From positions 186,001-250,000 of the forward strand of contig CAIWHK010000032.1 in assembly GCA_903912525.1 (NCBI GenBank): DNA of 64,000 nucleotides, given 5' to 3'. The position numbers and the translations under genes were made by a program. The notes beneath the pieces were generated by a model. It did no database searches. It worked only from the letters and a program-made list of their open reading frames with translations, and was not told where the DNA came from. Source of the DNA: an uncultured bacterium. GTDB lineage: Bacteria > Krumholzibacteriota > Krumholzibacteriia > LZORAL124-64-63. This document shows positions 25,507 to 34,162 of this stretch, one piece after another; positions within the stretch are counted from its first letter, which is position 1; each line of letters begins with the position of its first letter.

Positions 25507-28014
25507 TTACTGGTTGATCTGCAGACCGAAGTAGCTCAGCACCCACCGGATCGCCTTCTGGGTGCCTTCCGTGTCGAATCGGTACGGGTCGAAGCCCCAA
25601 TACACATCGGCGACCCTGACCTGCTTGTTCGGCACCGTCTTGTAGGACAGATAGCCGAACACGAGTCCGTTGGTGCGCGCGCTGGCCCGCAACCGGCCCT
25701 GGTATTCGGTCAACGCCTGGCTGCCGCAACCGGCGTCGATGACCTTGTTCTCGTAACGGTCCTGCGGCCACCCCGTGTGCCCGCGCGCCCACTGGACTTC
25801 GCGCATCCAGTCGATGCGCGAGATGCCGGTGAACATCGGCTCCACGCACATGCCGTTCGGCACGTTGGCGCTCGCGTATTCCTGGGTGTCGCACTCCTGC
25901 GGCGTGATCGGCGTCGTCCGCGGACTGATGTTGGCATCCACGAACTCGTCGCTGTCCCACACGAACGCCTGCTGGTCGAGCAAGCTGAGCGTATCAACCC
26001 GCGCCGCGACGACATCACGCCAGTCGAGGGTCGGGTTCGTGTACATCGTGTCGGGGATGACGCCCGGACCGATCAGGTGCTGCGACTTGAACGCAGGCGC
26101 CAGCACCAGGCCCTTCAGGCCGGCGCAGAGCCGGTTCCGCTCCGTGCTGATCGGGTAGTTGCGGCTGTAGATGTACTTCGATGCCGGCGACGTCCAGTCC
26201 AGCGCCGCGATGCCCGCAGCTGCATACGGATACATGCGGGGCCCGCGCTGCACGATGTTACCGTCGGGCAGGGTCAGGGTCCCGAAGCCGGCGACGTACG
26301 ACTCGCCGAAGATCGTGTAGTTCGGGTCCTCGCGCGTGTTGAACACGAGCGGCGTCATGTAGTTGCTGCGCGCCTGCAGGAACGACTCCATGCTGGAGGC
26401 CCCCACGAGCATGAAGTTGCCGCCCTGCTGCTGGTAGGGCGTCAGCCACACGAACTTCTCGAGCGCGCCGACGGGGCGGAACTTGCTGAACATCGTCTGG
26501 TCGCCCGAGGCACGCGCGTAGCACAGCACGGCCTTGTACGGGACGAGGTCCTCGTAGTTCACGCCGATCGAGTGGTCGCGCCAGTCACGGGTCCAGTTGA
26601 TGTCCGCGACACCACCCACGCCTTCGGCCAGGAAGTGCCAGTAGGCATTGCGATAAACCTGGTCGTTCAGCGCGCGGTTCTCCTGGCTGGGCCAGGCATT
26701 CGAGTTCTTGTCGAAGAGCTGGTCGAGCACCAGCAGCGGCAACTGGAAGTCCCGCGTAACGAAAGGAATCACGCGCAGGGTCCAGCGCATGATGCGGACC
26801 TGGTTCGAGTCGTCCTCCACCCGCAGCACGAACGTGTGCAGGCCTTCGTTGAACGAGCGCTCGGCGGCGCGGCGGTTCTGTTCGCTCAGCCCGGGCGGAA
26901 CGGCCCACCCAGGGTCGTTCGGATTGGCGACGTCGACGATGTCCCAGCCGTGCCGCATGGAAATGATCTTGCCGTTGTAGGCCGCAGCAATCGCGGACCA
27001 GGTGAAATTCAGCGGCTGCCCGCCCGCGACGTCGTAGTTCGCGTCCGAGGACGACGACTGCCCGAGATATGTCTCGCTGACGGTGACGTCGGGACGATAC
27101 CAGTTCGTCCGGACGACCACGTTGGCCACCTCGGTCTGGTAGCCGAATCCGACGCTGACCGCCCCGGCGGTGTCCTGCACCTGCGTGGCGAACAGGAAAT
27201 AGTGGTTGATGTTCTCGGTCCCAGCCGGGATCGAAACGATCCGCTTCAACGGGTCGTTGCTGTACGGCAGCCACTCGGACCAGCGCGGATCATCGTAGCG
27301 CAGCATTTCCCGGTAGTGGATCTGGTACTGGTAGTTGGAGGTCACCCAAGCGCCGTTGTTGTCCAGCGCGGGAACCCACAGGAAGCGCACCTTGGTCGGC
27401 ACGCGCAGCTCGAAATCGTTGTCCTGTCCGGTCCAACCGATGTTCACCGTCGGGGGCACGGCATAGGCCGAAATCCCGCCGAGGCTCGGGAAGTCGACGC
27501 GGCTGGTCGGGACGATGGTGGTCGACGTGAACGAAATGTACGCCGGCGTCGGGTCCACGGCACCCTTCTCGTCGATGGCCCGAACGAACAGGGAGTGGCT
27601 GCGATAGCTCCGCGGGCTGTTCCCGTCGCCGGGGAAACCCGCCTGGTCGGCCAGGACCAGGAACGTCGAGTCGGTGGCGGCCGTGAACATCCACGGATGC
27701 AGCACGGCGCCCGTCAGCGGATCGACAGTCAGCGTATCCTGCGGGCTGATACCGTCGACGCCGTTGTCGCTCATCTTCCACTGGAAGCCCTTGATGCGGC
27801 CGTCCGGATCGGCGCCGGTCCAGCGGAACTCGACCGCGTAACTGGCCTCCAGCAGCGTGGGCGGCTGGCCGGTGACGCGCGTGTCGGGAGCTGCGTTCGG
27901 GATCCGGACGCCCCCCATCTCCGTGTTGGTCGAACATCCGCCGACCACCCCGAGCAGGATCGCCAGAAGCCACGGGGCCACGCCCCATCGCATCCGGATG
28001 ACTTGAGTTTGCAT
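25507..28014 (-). CDS. Large lipoprotein with Ig-like domain, paralogue of its neighbour
   Basis: 835 residues from the ATG at 28014 (GAGGAG 7 bases upstream). A lipoprotein signal peptide ends at Cys27 (LLGVVGGC). Right after it comes a domain with APDTRVTGQPP, FRWTGADPDGRIKGFQWKMS, which matches the start of the upstream lipoprotein (APETYIVGAPP, VYWYGRDEDGKVERFVWALT). The remainder, with many Trp/Tyr and Asp, I do not recognise. The product is probably lipid-anchored at the outer membrane. It is the middle gene of a three-gene operon. Confidence 0.82.
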   Translation of the reverse strand: MQTQVIRMRWGVAPWLLAILLGVVGGCSTNTEMGGVRIPNAAPDTRVTGQPPTLLEASYAVEFRWTGADPDGRIKGFQWKMSDNGVDGISPQDTLTVDPLTGAVLHPWMFTAATDSTFLVLADQAGFPGDGNSPRSYRSHSLFVRAIDEKGAVDPTPAYISFTSTTIVPTSRVDFPSLGGISAYAVPPTVNIGWTGQDNDFELRVPTKVRFLWVPALDNNGAWVTSNYQYQIHYREMLRYDDPRWSEWLPYSNDPLKRIVSIPAGTENINHYFLFATQVQDTAGAVSVGFGYQTEVANVVVRTNWYRPDVTVSETYLGQSSSSDANYDVAGGQPLNFTWSAIAAAYNGKIISMRHGWDIVDVANPNDPGWAVPPGLSEQNRRAAERSFNEGLHTFVLRVEDDSNQVRIMRWTLRVIPFVTRDFQLPLLVLDQLFDKNSNAWPSQENRALNDQVYRNAYWHFLAEGVGGVADINWTRDWRDHSIGVNYEDLVPYKAVLCYARASGDQTMFSKFRPVGALEKFVWLTPYQQQGGNFMLVGASSMESFLQARSNYMTPLVFNTREDPNYTIFGESYVAGFGTLTLPDGNIVQRGPRMYPYAAAGIAALDWTSPASKYIYSRNYPISTERNRLCAGLKGLVLAPAFKSQHLIGPGVIPDTMYTNPTLDWRDVVAARVDTLSLLDQQAFVWDSDEFVDANISPRTTPITPQECDTQEYASANVPNGMCVEPMFTGISRIDWMREVQWARGHTGWPQDRYENKVIDAGCGSQALTEYQGRLRASARTNGLVFGYLSYKTVPNKQVRVADVYWGFDPYRFDTEGTQKAIRWVLSYFGLQINQ

Positions 28015-28063
28015 CGTGCTTCTCCTCGTCCTCTCGGTCTTCATCAGGACACCCATCCTCCGG

Positions 28064-30403
28064 TTACGGCGTGCAGACGAGGTCTTCGCCCGTACCCGAG
28101 TGCAGCGTGAGGCGGAAGTACTTGCGCACCGGGTCGCCACCCAGGCTCGGCATGGCGCCCAGCGACAGAGGCAACTGCGTGCGCGACGGCGACGTGAAGC
28201 CAAGGTCACGCCACGTCTCCCCGGCCACGAGATTGCGGTCCGGACGCACGCTCCGGAAGAAATTGAACGTCGAAGGCCGCGTCGGGGAAGACCCCTGCGC
28301 CGTCTGGTCGAGCGCGATGGCTTCGACCCAGCCTTCGCCGAACTGCCGGGTCACGGCGCGGAAAATCATGTCGTTGGCGGCCGTGTCCCCGCCGGTCATG
28401 ATATTGAGGATGATCCGGAAGTTCGTCGGGCCGATCTGGACCAGGATCGACGGCACCCAGACCTCGACCTCCAGCTTCCACAGGCCGGTCGTGTTGTTGA
28501 CCACGAGCCCGGTGCCGCTCGCCGGCTGCCCCCAGGTCGGCACCCGGATGTCGTCGTTGCCGCCGCCGTCCTTGATCTCGTTGAACTCGTCGCAGGCGTA
28601 CGACACTTCGTACTTCCAGCCCCCGACGCGCCGCACGGCCTGCGCCCACGCCTCGCGCGGGTCATCCTTGCCGTGCAGCAGAAGCGCCATCTTGTACCGG
28701 CTGGCCGGAAGAACCCAGTTCGCCAGCGAGTCGGCACGGGTGGCCGCCGTCAGGCTGTTGGTAACGAAGCCGGTGTCGCGATTGACCAGGATGAAGACCG
28801 CACCGATCACGGGCTCGAGGTCCGTAGCGGGGTTCGCAGCGCCACCGCCGCTGACCCGCAGCTCAGTCCGCCCGGCCAGACACGGGTGCGTGGCCAGGTA
28901 CGCGGGCGTGGCGTTCTCCACGCAGGCCACGTTGGCGTCGAAGCCCGAGGTTGAACTGCTCGGCTTGGGCAGCAGCTCGATGCACTGCAGGCAGGGTTCG
29001 TAACCGACATCGAAGGACATCGACGCCGGCGAACCGTCCCGCCGCGCCCACTCGTCCACCGACTGCATGTTGAGCGTGAAGCGGCTGTTCGGCGCCGTCA
29101 GGAAGCCGAGCGTGTCGCCATACCAGCCGTTTGTCCCAGCGTCCCACGCCGGCACCGTGTCCAGCGCGCTGGCGTCAGACTTGAACGGGAAGACGCCACC
29201 GGTGAAGTTCTGGCGCAGGCCGTCCACGTAACCGGTGAATCCGATCTTGAAGTTCGGCCGCACGCGCTCATCCCGCGAATCGTCACGAGCCAGCGCCTTG
29301 AACACGACGTACGTGCGGTCGGGAATCCGATCCCCCGCCGCGAACGGGTGGTGGACGCGCGCCGGATCGTTCAACTGGATGTAGTACGGGTAGATCTCGG
29401 GATCGGACGGATGGTCCCAATCCTGCTCCCCGTTCAGCAGCCGCGTCTCAGGGTCGTAGTTGACCACGAAGCTGAACGGGCGAAGGTAGGTCGCCACCTC
29501 CACACCGGCCACGTCGAGCGAATTGACTTCCAGGTTCACCGTGCCGCTGGGCAGCCTCTTGCGGAACACACTGGTGCCGGTGCCGTCATTCGTGAAGACC
29601 AGCGAGACCGCCGTCCCGAAGAACGAGAAGCTGTCGTTCGTCGTCTCGTTGAAACGCCGGGGGTGCCAGCAGTCCTCGAGCGAGGGCTGGCAGTCGCCGC
29701 CGAGGGCGCCGTTGATCTTCCACTTGTACCCGAACAGGCCGTCGTTGTACGGCGCAACCGTGTCGATCACGGCCAGGGCCGCGGGATCGTAACCGCGCAC
29801 GTTCGGCGACTGGCCGCGCCACATGACCTGATAGGTGCGGCCGAAACCGACCGTGTCGACCTGGCCCGCGGCGACCGGGATGGTGTCGTTGCCGCTCACA
29901 TGGTAGAAGCGCAGGTCCGGCGAGCCGAGGGTGTTCGTGAAGAAGTGCAGGCGCGCGGGAGTGCGGTCGTAGGCGCCGAAGTCGTCCACCGCGACCATGT
30001 GCAATGTCTTGTTCGCCGAAGTACTGACGCCTTCACCAATGGTGAAGTTGAAGATCGAGTCCGTCCGCGTCGTCCAATGACCGATCGCCAACGTCGACGC
30101 ATCGAGAGCCGGATTGAAGCGCTGGTCCTCTTCATCATCGGTGGTCTCGGGATCCTGGATCGTCGTGTCGGTCAGGGCCCACACGAAACGCTCCACCTTC
30201 CCGTCCTCGTCGCGACCGTACCAGTACACGTGGAAGTGGTAGTAGCCGCCCGCATCCTCCGGGGGCGCACCCACGATGTACGTTTCGGGCGCCTTGTTCA
30301 CCTGCACGGCTTCCGGTTGGAAGGCGCGGCAGCCGGCCAGCGCGGTGATACTCGCGATGGCGAACAGGCACAACGCGACGGTGGAGATTCGCCTGATTCT
30401 CAT
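28064..30403 (-). CDS. Large lipoprotein with Ig-like domain, first gene of the surface operon
   Basis: 779 residues. The lipobox is LAGC with Cys25. The first ~130 residues hold the same Ig-like pattern as the downstream gene (NKAPETYIVGAPPED, YWYGRDEDGKVERFVWAL, MVAVDDFGAYDRTP). The middle and C-terminal parts contain further strand-rich segments without a family I can name. A strong promoter lies about 130 bases upstream and the gene is followed 49 bases later by its paralogue. The product is expected at the cell surface or periplasmic face. Confidence 0.82.
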   Translation of the reverse strand: MRIRRISTVALCLFAIASITALAGCRAFQPEAVQVNKAPETYIVGAPPEDAGGYYHFHVYWYGRDEDGKVERFVWALTDTTIQDPETTDDEEDQRFNPALDASTLAIGHWTTRTDSIFNFTIGEGVSTSANKTLHMVAVDDFGAYDRTPARLHFFTNTLGSPDLRFYHVSGNDTIPVAAGQVDTVGFGRTYQVMWRGQSPNVRGYDPAALAVIDTVAPYNDGLFGYKWKINGALGGDCQPSLEDCWHPRRFNETTNDSFSFFGTAVSLVFTNDGTGTSVFRKRLPSGTVNLEVNSLDVAGVEVATYLRPFSFVVNYDPETRLLNGEQDWDHPSDPEIYPYYIQLNDPARVHHPFAAGDRIPDRTYVVFKALARDDSRDERVRPNFKIGFTGYVDGLRQNFTGGVFPFKSDASALDTVPAWDAGTNGWYGDTLGFLTAPNSRFTLNMQSVDEWARRDGSPASMSFDVGYEPCLQCIELLPKPSSSTSGFDANVACVENATPAYLATHPCLAGRTELRVSGGGAANPATDLEPVIGAVFILVNRDTGFVTNSLTAATRADSLANWVLPASRYKMALLLHGKDDPREAWAQAVRRVGGWKYEVSYACDEFNEIKDGGGNDDIRVPTWGQPASGTGLVVNNTTGLWKLEVEVWVPSILVQIGPTNFRIILNIMTGGDTAANDMIFRAVTRQFGEGWVEAIALDQTAQGSSPTRPSTFNFFRSVRPDRNLVAGETWRDLGFTSPSRTQLPLSLGAMPSLGGDPVRKYFRLTLHSGTGEDLVCTP

Positions 30404-30541
30404 GCTGGCGGACGCCCCCTCGGAAGCCTCTACGGTTCAGCAGGTTGGAACGGCGCCGCGGCGGTGGGACGAGCGACGTCGATCATGCCGGCCGCGCCCG
30501 CAGGACCTCGGCAGGCCCAGCAGTGCGCTGGCAGCGACGGA

Positions 30542-30571
30542 AATATAGGGATCCACGCCTCGCCCTGTCAA
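30542..30571 (-). promoter_or_regulatory. Strong sigma-70-type promoter of the lipoprotein/BNR operon
   Basis: On the minus strand, a perfect TTGACA (30566-30571) and TATATT (30542-30547) are separated by 18 bases. The leader to the ATG at 30403 would be about 130 bases. Confidence 0.65.
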
Positions 30572-30640
30572 CCGCCAAGAACCCCCCTCCCGGGTCCACA
30601 AGCCCGTAAAGCCAAGCAGTTAGGCCACACTGAGAGGGAC

Positions 30641-30675
30641 AAAACAGCAGGGGGCGGCCCTTTCGCGCCGCCCCC
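30641..30675 (-). terminator. Intrinsic terminator after the 1010-residue protein gene
   Basis: A 9-bp perfect stem (GGGGGCGGC, 30650-30658, with 30667-30675) and an 8-base loop are followed on the minus strand by TGCTGTTTTGTC. It lies about 40 bases after the stop at 30714. Confidence 0.85.
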
Positions 30676-30713
30676 CGGCAGTTGCCTGCCAAGCTTCGAT
30701 CAGGGATCGAAAC

Positions 30714-33700
30714 TTACTTGACCATCGTGGCCTTCTGGACGTTCACGTCGCCGCCCGAGCGGGTCTCGACGAAGTAGACGCCGGAGGACACATTGCTGCC
30801 CTGGTCGTTGGTGCCGTCCCACATGATCGGGGTCGGGGTCTCAACGAAGCTGTTCAGCAGGGTCTTCACGAGCTCGCCGCGGACGTTGTAAACCTTCATG
30901 ACCACGTTGCCGGGGTTCTTGAGGGTGTACGCGATCTTAAGCGTCGGGTTGAACGGGTTCGGGTAGCTCTGGACCGCGAACTTCGCGCCCGGAGTCTCGA
31001 CACCCGTAACCGTGCCCAGGTTGTTCGACACGCCGAAGTAATCGAGCACGTTGCTCAGCAGCACCGTGCGGGCCGGCGGGGCCGCGGGGGCCTTCGCCGG
31101 GTCGATCACATACAGCAGGTCGTGGTTCAGCGACACGACGCGGTTGGTGCCATCGATGTTCAGGGTCGCCGCCGCGTACGGGTACGGGGTCGACGCGCCA
31201 CCGGGCGCAGTGAACTGAGCCAGGCGGGTAGCGGAACCGAAGGTCACCACGTTGTCGAAGTCGTTGATGCCGAAGCAGCCGCCGTAGGCAACCCAGCTGT
31301 TGGCCGTCGTGAACACGGGGTTACCCGCGATCTTGACCACCAGCGGAGCCGTCTGACCGGCGATGTTGTCACGCACGTCGGTATCGACGTTGTACGTGAG
31401 GCCCATCTTCGACTCGAGGAACGTCCGGGCCACGGTGCCGGAACCGTACAGGCCGGAGGCGAGGTCGTCGCCGGTCATGAACAGGTCGCGGTTGCCCAGA
31501 GCGAACCAGCTGTTGATCAGGCCAAGGTCGTTGCCAGCGTCGCCATTGTAGTCGCCGTTGGACAGCGTCGGCGAACTGAGGTCGCCGGCGGTGTACAGCA
31601 TGTCCGTGTAGCCATCGATCTGGTTCACGGTCGCACGGCCACCAAGACCGTTACTCACGCCCGAGCTCGGGCCGTGGGTGGCAAACACGTCGTAGTTGAC
31701 GCCCTTGACCAGACCCAGACCGCGCAGGGCACCGTACCACTCGTCCTCGCCGCCGCGGAACCCGAAGTCGTTCCAGAACAGCAGGGTCGGCTGAGCGCCG
31801 GAGACATCCGTCACCGAAGGCAGGCAGTTGACCGTGTAGAAGCCGGGGTAGGCCATCGGAGTGGCGTTGCCCAGGCCCGAACGGTCGAACGGCGCGTAAG
31901 CAGTACGGACATCGGCGCCCACCTGGTCGGTGGTCGCGAAGTAGTAATGCAGAACGTCGCCGGGGAACAGCATGCCCGTGTCAGGCAGGTCGAAGTTGAA
32001 ACGGTTGGCGACAACGATGCCAGCCGAGTTCTTCGTCACCAGACCGGTAACCGAACCGGAGGTCTGACCAGCCGTCAGCGCCACGCGATGCGCGTCGGTG
32101 AACAGCGGGTTCTTGACCGCGAACTGCCAGTACATGGTCGGAACGCCAACCAGGGCGCCGCCGGCGCGTGCGGTGGCGTCGATCCAGATACTGTCACCCG
32201 GGTCGTTACGCAGGTGCGTCTTCAGCGAGATGTTGGCGGCCATGTCGAACCGGCAGGAGTTGTTCTCCAGGTTCGTCAGGTCGACATCGCCGATGGCCGG
32301 GAAGGCGTCGTTGGCCAGACGGATTTCCGTGATGGACATACGAGCGCCGGAGGCCGGGTAGATCTTGACACTGGCGTTGTCGAAGTACGGCGCCGGCGTA
32401 CCATTGGTGCCGTTACCGTAGCCGAACTGCCAGCCCAGCTCGATGACGCCCAGCTGCACCTGCAGCTGCGTCGCGCCCGGCTCGATCAGATCGTCGACGA
32501 CGTTGATCGTGCGCAGGTAGTTCGGGCCACCGTAGTACACGAAGTTGCGGTCGACCCAGCCGGCGGAGGCGATGCTGCCGCCAGCCGTCGAGCGAACGCT
32601 CCACGTGTAGAAGATGCCAGGGCTGTCATTCGCCGTCAGCAGCTCATGACGATAGATGTCGAACGCGTACGTCATGCCGCCCTTGGCAGGATCCGGCCAG
32701 GGCATGACCGGCGAGTTCACCGCGCACTCGATGTGCGAGGTGGGGCCCAGCAGGCCGCCGGTGTTGTTGACGATGTAGCCGCCCGGAGGGCCGTAGTCAT
32801 TGCCAGGACCGCCGACGGTGCCGCCGGTGCCGGGCACCACGAGGCCGTCGTCGATGAAGGCGACCAGCTTCGAGTAGTTCGAAGCGCAGTCGTCAGCGTC
32901 GCCCAGCAGACCCCACACGCGCGCGAAGTCGCCCACGCCCACGTTCGGAGTAGCGGACCAGTCGGGGCCCAGCAGGCCGTCTTCGAAGTTCTCGGTGTAC
33001 GGAACGCCGTTCAGCGTGACCGTCAGGTCATCCAGGCGGGCCGCGCCAGCCGTCGGCCAGCTGCAGTCGCCGTCCGACCAGCCGCCGTCCGAGTCGAAGA
33101 TAAAGGCGACCGCAACGTCGGTGCCCAGATACAACTCGGCCGGGGTGTACGTGAACGTGTAGTCGATGGTCGCGTAGCCGGCGCCGTCGTACGACAGGCC
33201 CTGGCCACCGGTGATGGCTTCGAAGTTCGGGTTCGCAGCCGTACGCCGCTGCAGGGTCGTGTAGTCATAACCCGGCTCGCTGTCGTACTGCAGGGTTCCC
33301 TGCACGCGCACCGTCGAAGCGCCGGCAACAGTCTTCCGGAACTCGAGGATGTCACGCCAGCTGTTGGCATAGCCACCCAGCGGATCCGTCACGCCGCAGG
33401 ACGCGATACCAGCGTCACCGCACCAGGCGAACTGGCCGGTCATCGTGGTGCCGCTAGCGATCGTGTCGACATGCCAGTGGTTAGCCGGCTGCGTCAGATC
33501 CTGAGCCGTCCAGCCATTCGGCAGGAGGCCCGCGCCGCCCGGACGGGCAGCCGCGTTCTCGAAGTCGCCCCGGTACGGGAAGCCCGTACCGGGGCCCATC
33601 AGGTCGACGGTGTCACCAGAGGCCTTGACCCCGGTGTCACCGAACAACATGGCAGGCTGCGACGACATGTTGCGTTCTCCAGCGAACGCACCCACAGCGC

Positions 33701-33746
33701 ACAGCAGCGCCACCGCCAAGCACGCGATCGTGGTGAGTCTCTTCAT
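30714..33746 (-). CDS. Secreted protein with FlgD/T9SS-type C-terminal domain
   Basis: 1010 residues. A clean signal peptide (MKRLTTIACLAVALLCAVGA) is followed by a long, Gly/Asn/Asp-rich, strand-rich body with paired Cys, no enzyme motif that I recognise, and a classical sorting-type end: SYPNPFNPTLKIAYTL, VVMKVYNVRGELVKTLL, MWDGTNDQGSNVSSGVYFVE, ending KATMVK. Such domains direct export through type 9-like systems or anchor surface proteins. The gene is monocistronic, with its own likely promoter about 290 bases upstream and a strong terminator, which suggests high or separately controlled expression. Its substrate or ligand is unknown. Confidence 0.87.
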   Translation of the reverse strand: MKRLTTIACLAVALLCAVGAFAGERNMSSQPAMLFGDTGVKASGDTVDLMGPGTGFPYRGDFENAAARPGGAGLLPNGWTAQDLTQPANHWHVDTIASGTTMTGQFAWCGDAGIASCGVTDPLGGYANSWRDILEFRKTVAGASTVRVQGTLQYDSEPGYDYTTLQRRTAANPNFEAITGGQGLSYDGAGYATIDYTFTYTPAELYLGTDVAVAFIFDSDGGWSDGDCSWPTAGAARLDDLTVTLNGVPYTENFEDGLLGPDWSATPNVGVGDFARVWGLLGDADDCASNYSKLVAFIDDGLVVPGTGGTVGGPGNDYGPPGGYIVNNTGGLLGPTSHIECAVNSPVMPWPDPAKGGMTYAFDIYRHELLTANDSPGIFYTWSVRSTAGGSIASAGWVDRNFVYYGGPNYLRTINVVDDLIEPGATQLQVQLGVIELGWQFGYGNGTNGTPAPYFDNASVKIYPASGARMSITEIRLANDAFPAIGDVDLTNLENNSCRFDMAANISLKTHLRNDPGDSIWIDATARAGGALVGVPTMYWQFAVKNPLFTDAHRVALTAGQTSGSVTGLVTKNSAGIVVANRFNFDLPDTGMLFPGDVLHYYFATTDQVGADVRTAYAPFDRSGLGNATPMAYPGFYTVNCLPSVTDVSGAQPTLLFWNDFGFRGGEDEWYGALRGLGLVKGVNYDVFATHGPSSGVSNGLGGRATVNQIDGYTDMLYTAGDLSSPTLSNGDYNGDAGNDLGLINSWFALGNRDLFMTGDDLASGLYGSGTVARTFLESKMGLTYNVDTDVRDNIAGQTAPLVVKIAGNPVFTTANSWVAYGGCFGINDFDNVVTFGSATRLAQFTAPGGASTPYPYAAATLNIDGTNRVVSLNHDLLYVIDPAKAPAAPPARTVLLSNVLDYFGVSNNLGTVTGVETPGAKFAVQSYPNPFNPTLKIAYTLKNPGNVVMKVYNVRGELVKTLLNSFVETPTPIMWDGTNDQGSNVSSGVYFVETRSGGDVNVQKATMVK

Positions 33747-34033
33747 TATCTTCCCCCCATCGCCGGCTCTGGGGCCGACACATGGTTAGGCGAACGAGTT
33801 CCGTGCGGCAGCGGGCTTGCGCCAACTCCGCACCCTTCAGGTGACAATGGTTCCCTCAGGCGAACAGGCGGCACGGCGTGGTTAACGCGTGCCAACGAGC
33901 GGGACCTCCTACGGATGGCGCAGACCAAAGGTGACGAGCGAACAAAGCGTCAAGTGATTCAAACGGAACGCGAGTGGAAATGAGTGACAACGCACCTCGA
34001 GGGTAGGGAACATTTGTCTTGAGTCGCTGAATT

Positions 34034-34062
34034 ACCTTACCGGAATCCGAAACCATCGTCAA
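34034..34062 (-). promoter_or_regulatory. Probable promoter of the 1010-residue secreted protein
   Basis: On the minus strand, TTGACG (34057-34062) and TAAGGT (34034-34039) are separated by 17 bases, directly after the glyS terminator. It implies a leader of about 280 bases. Confidence 0.4.
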
Positions 34063-34094
34063 TAGTCATTTGTGGAAAAACCGTGGAGTGTGCC

Positions 34095-34135
34095 AAAAAC
34101 GAGCCCGCGGACCGGAGGGATTCCGATCCGCGGGC
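34095..34135 (-). terminator. Intrinsic terminator after glyS
   Basis: A 9-bp stem (GCCCGCGGA, 34103-34111, with 34127-34135), extended by an inner CGGA/TCCG pairing, is followed on the minus strand by TCGTTTTTGG. It ends the long hisS-to-glyS gene run. Confidence 0.85.
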
Positions 34136-34162
34136 CGCGGCCATGTTCCCCTTGTTTTCGCC

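Larger units (their letters stand above)
30404..30713. other. Gene-free 310-base stretch between the surface operon and the 1010-residue protein
   Basis: It contains the promoter of the lipoprotein operon (30542-30571) and the terminator of the 1010-residue protein (30641-30675). I see no gene in it. Confidence 0.7.
33747..34162. other. Gene-free 416-base stretch: glyS terminator, promoter and long leader
   Basis: It holds the glyS terminator (34095-34135), a likely promoter (34034-34062) and then about 280 bases of transcribed leader before the start at 33746. Within the leader GGCACGCG (33891-33898) can fold with CGCCGTGCC (33876-33884). I see no open frame with gene-like character. Confidence 0.6.

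Noticed and set aside
25222-28110. 962-codon plus-strand open frame
   Set aside because: It is antisense to a lipoprotein and the BNR gene, both of which have signal peptides and recognisable domains.
31122-33983. 953-codon plus-strand open frame
   Set aside because: It is antisense to the 1010-residue secreted protein, which has a signal peptide, a sorting-type end, a promoter and a terminator.
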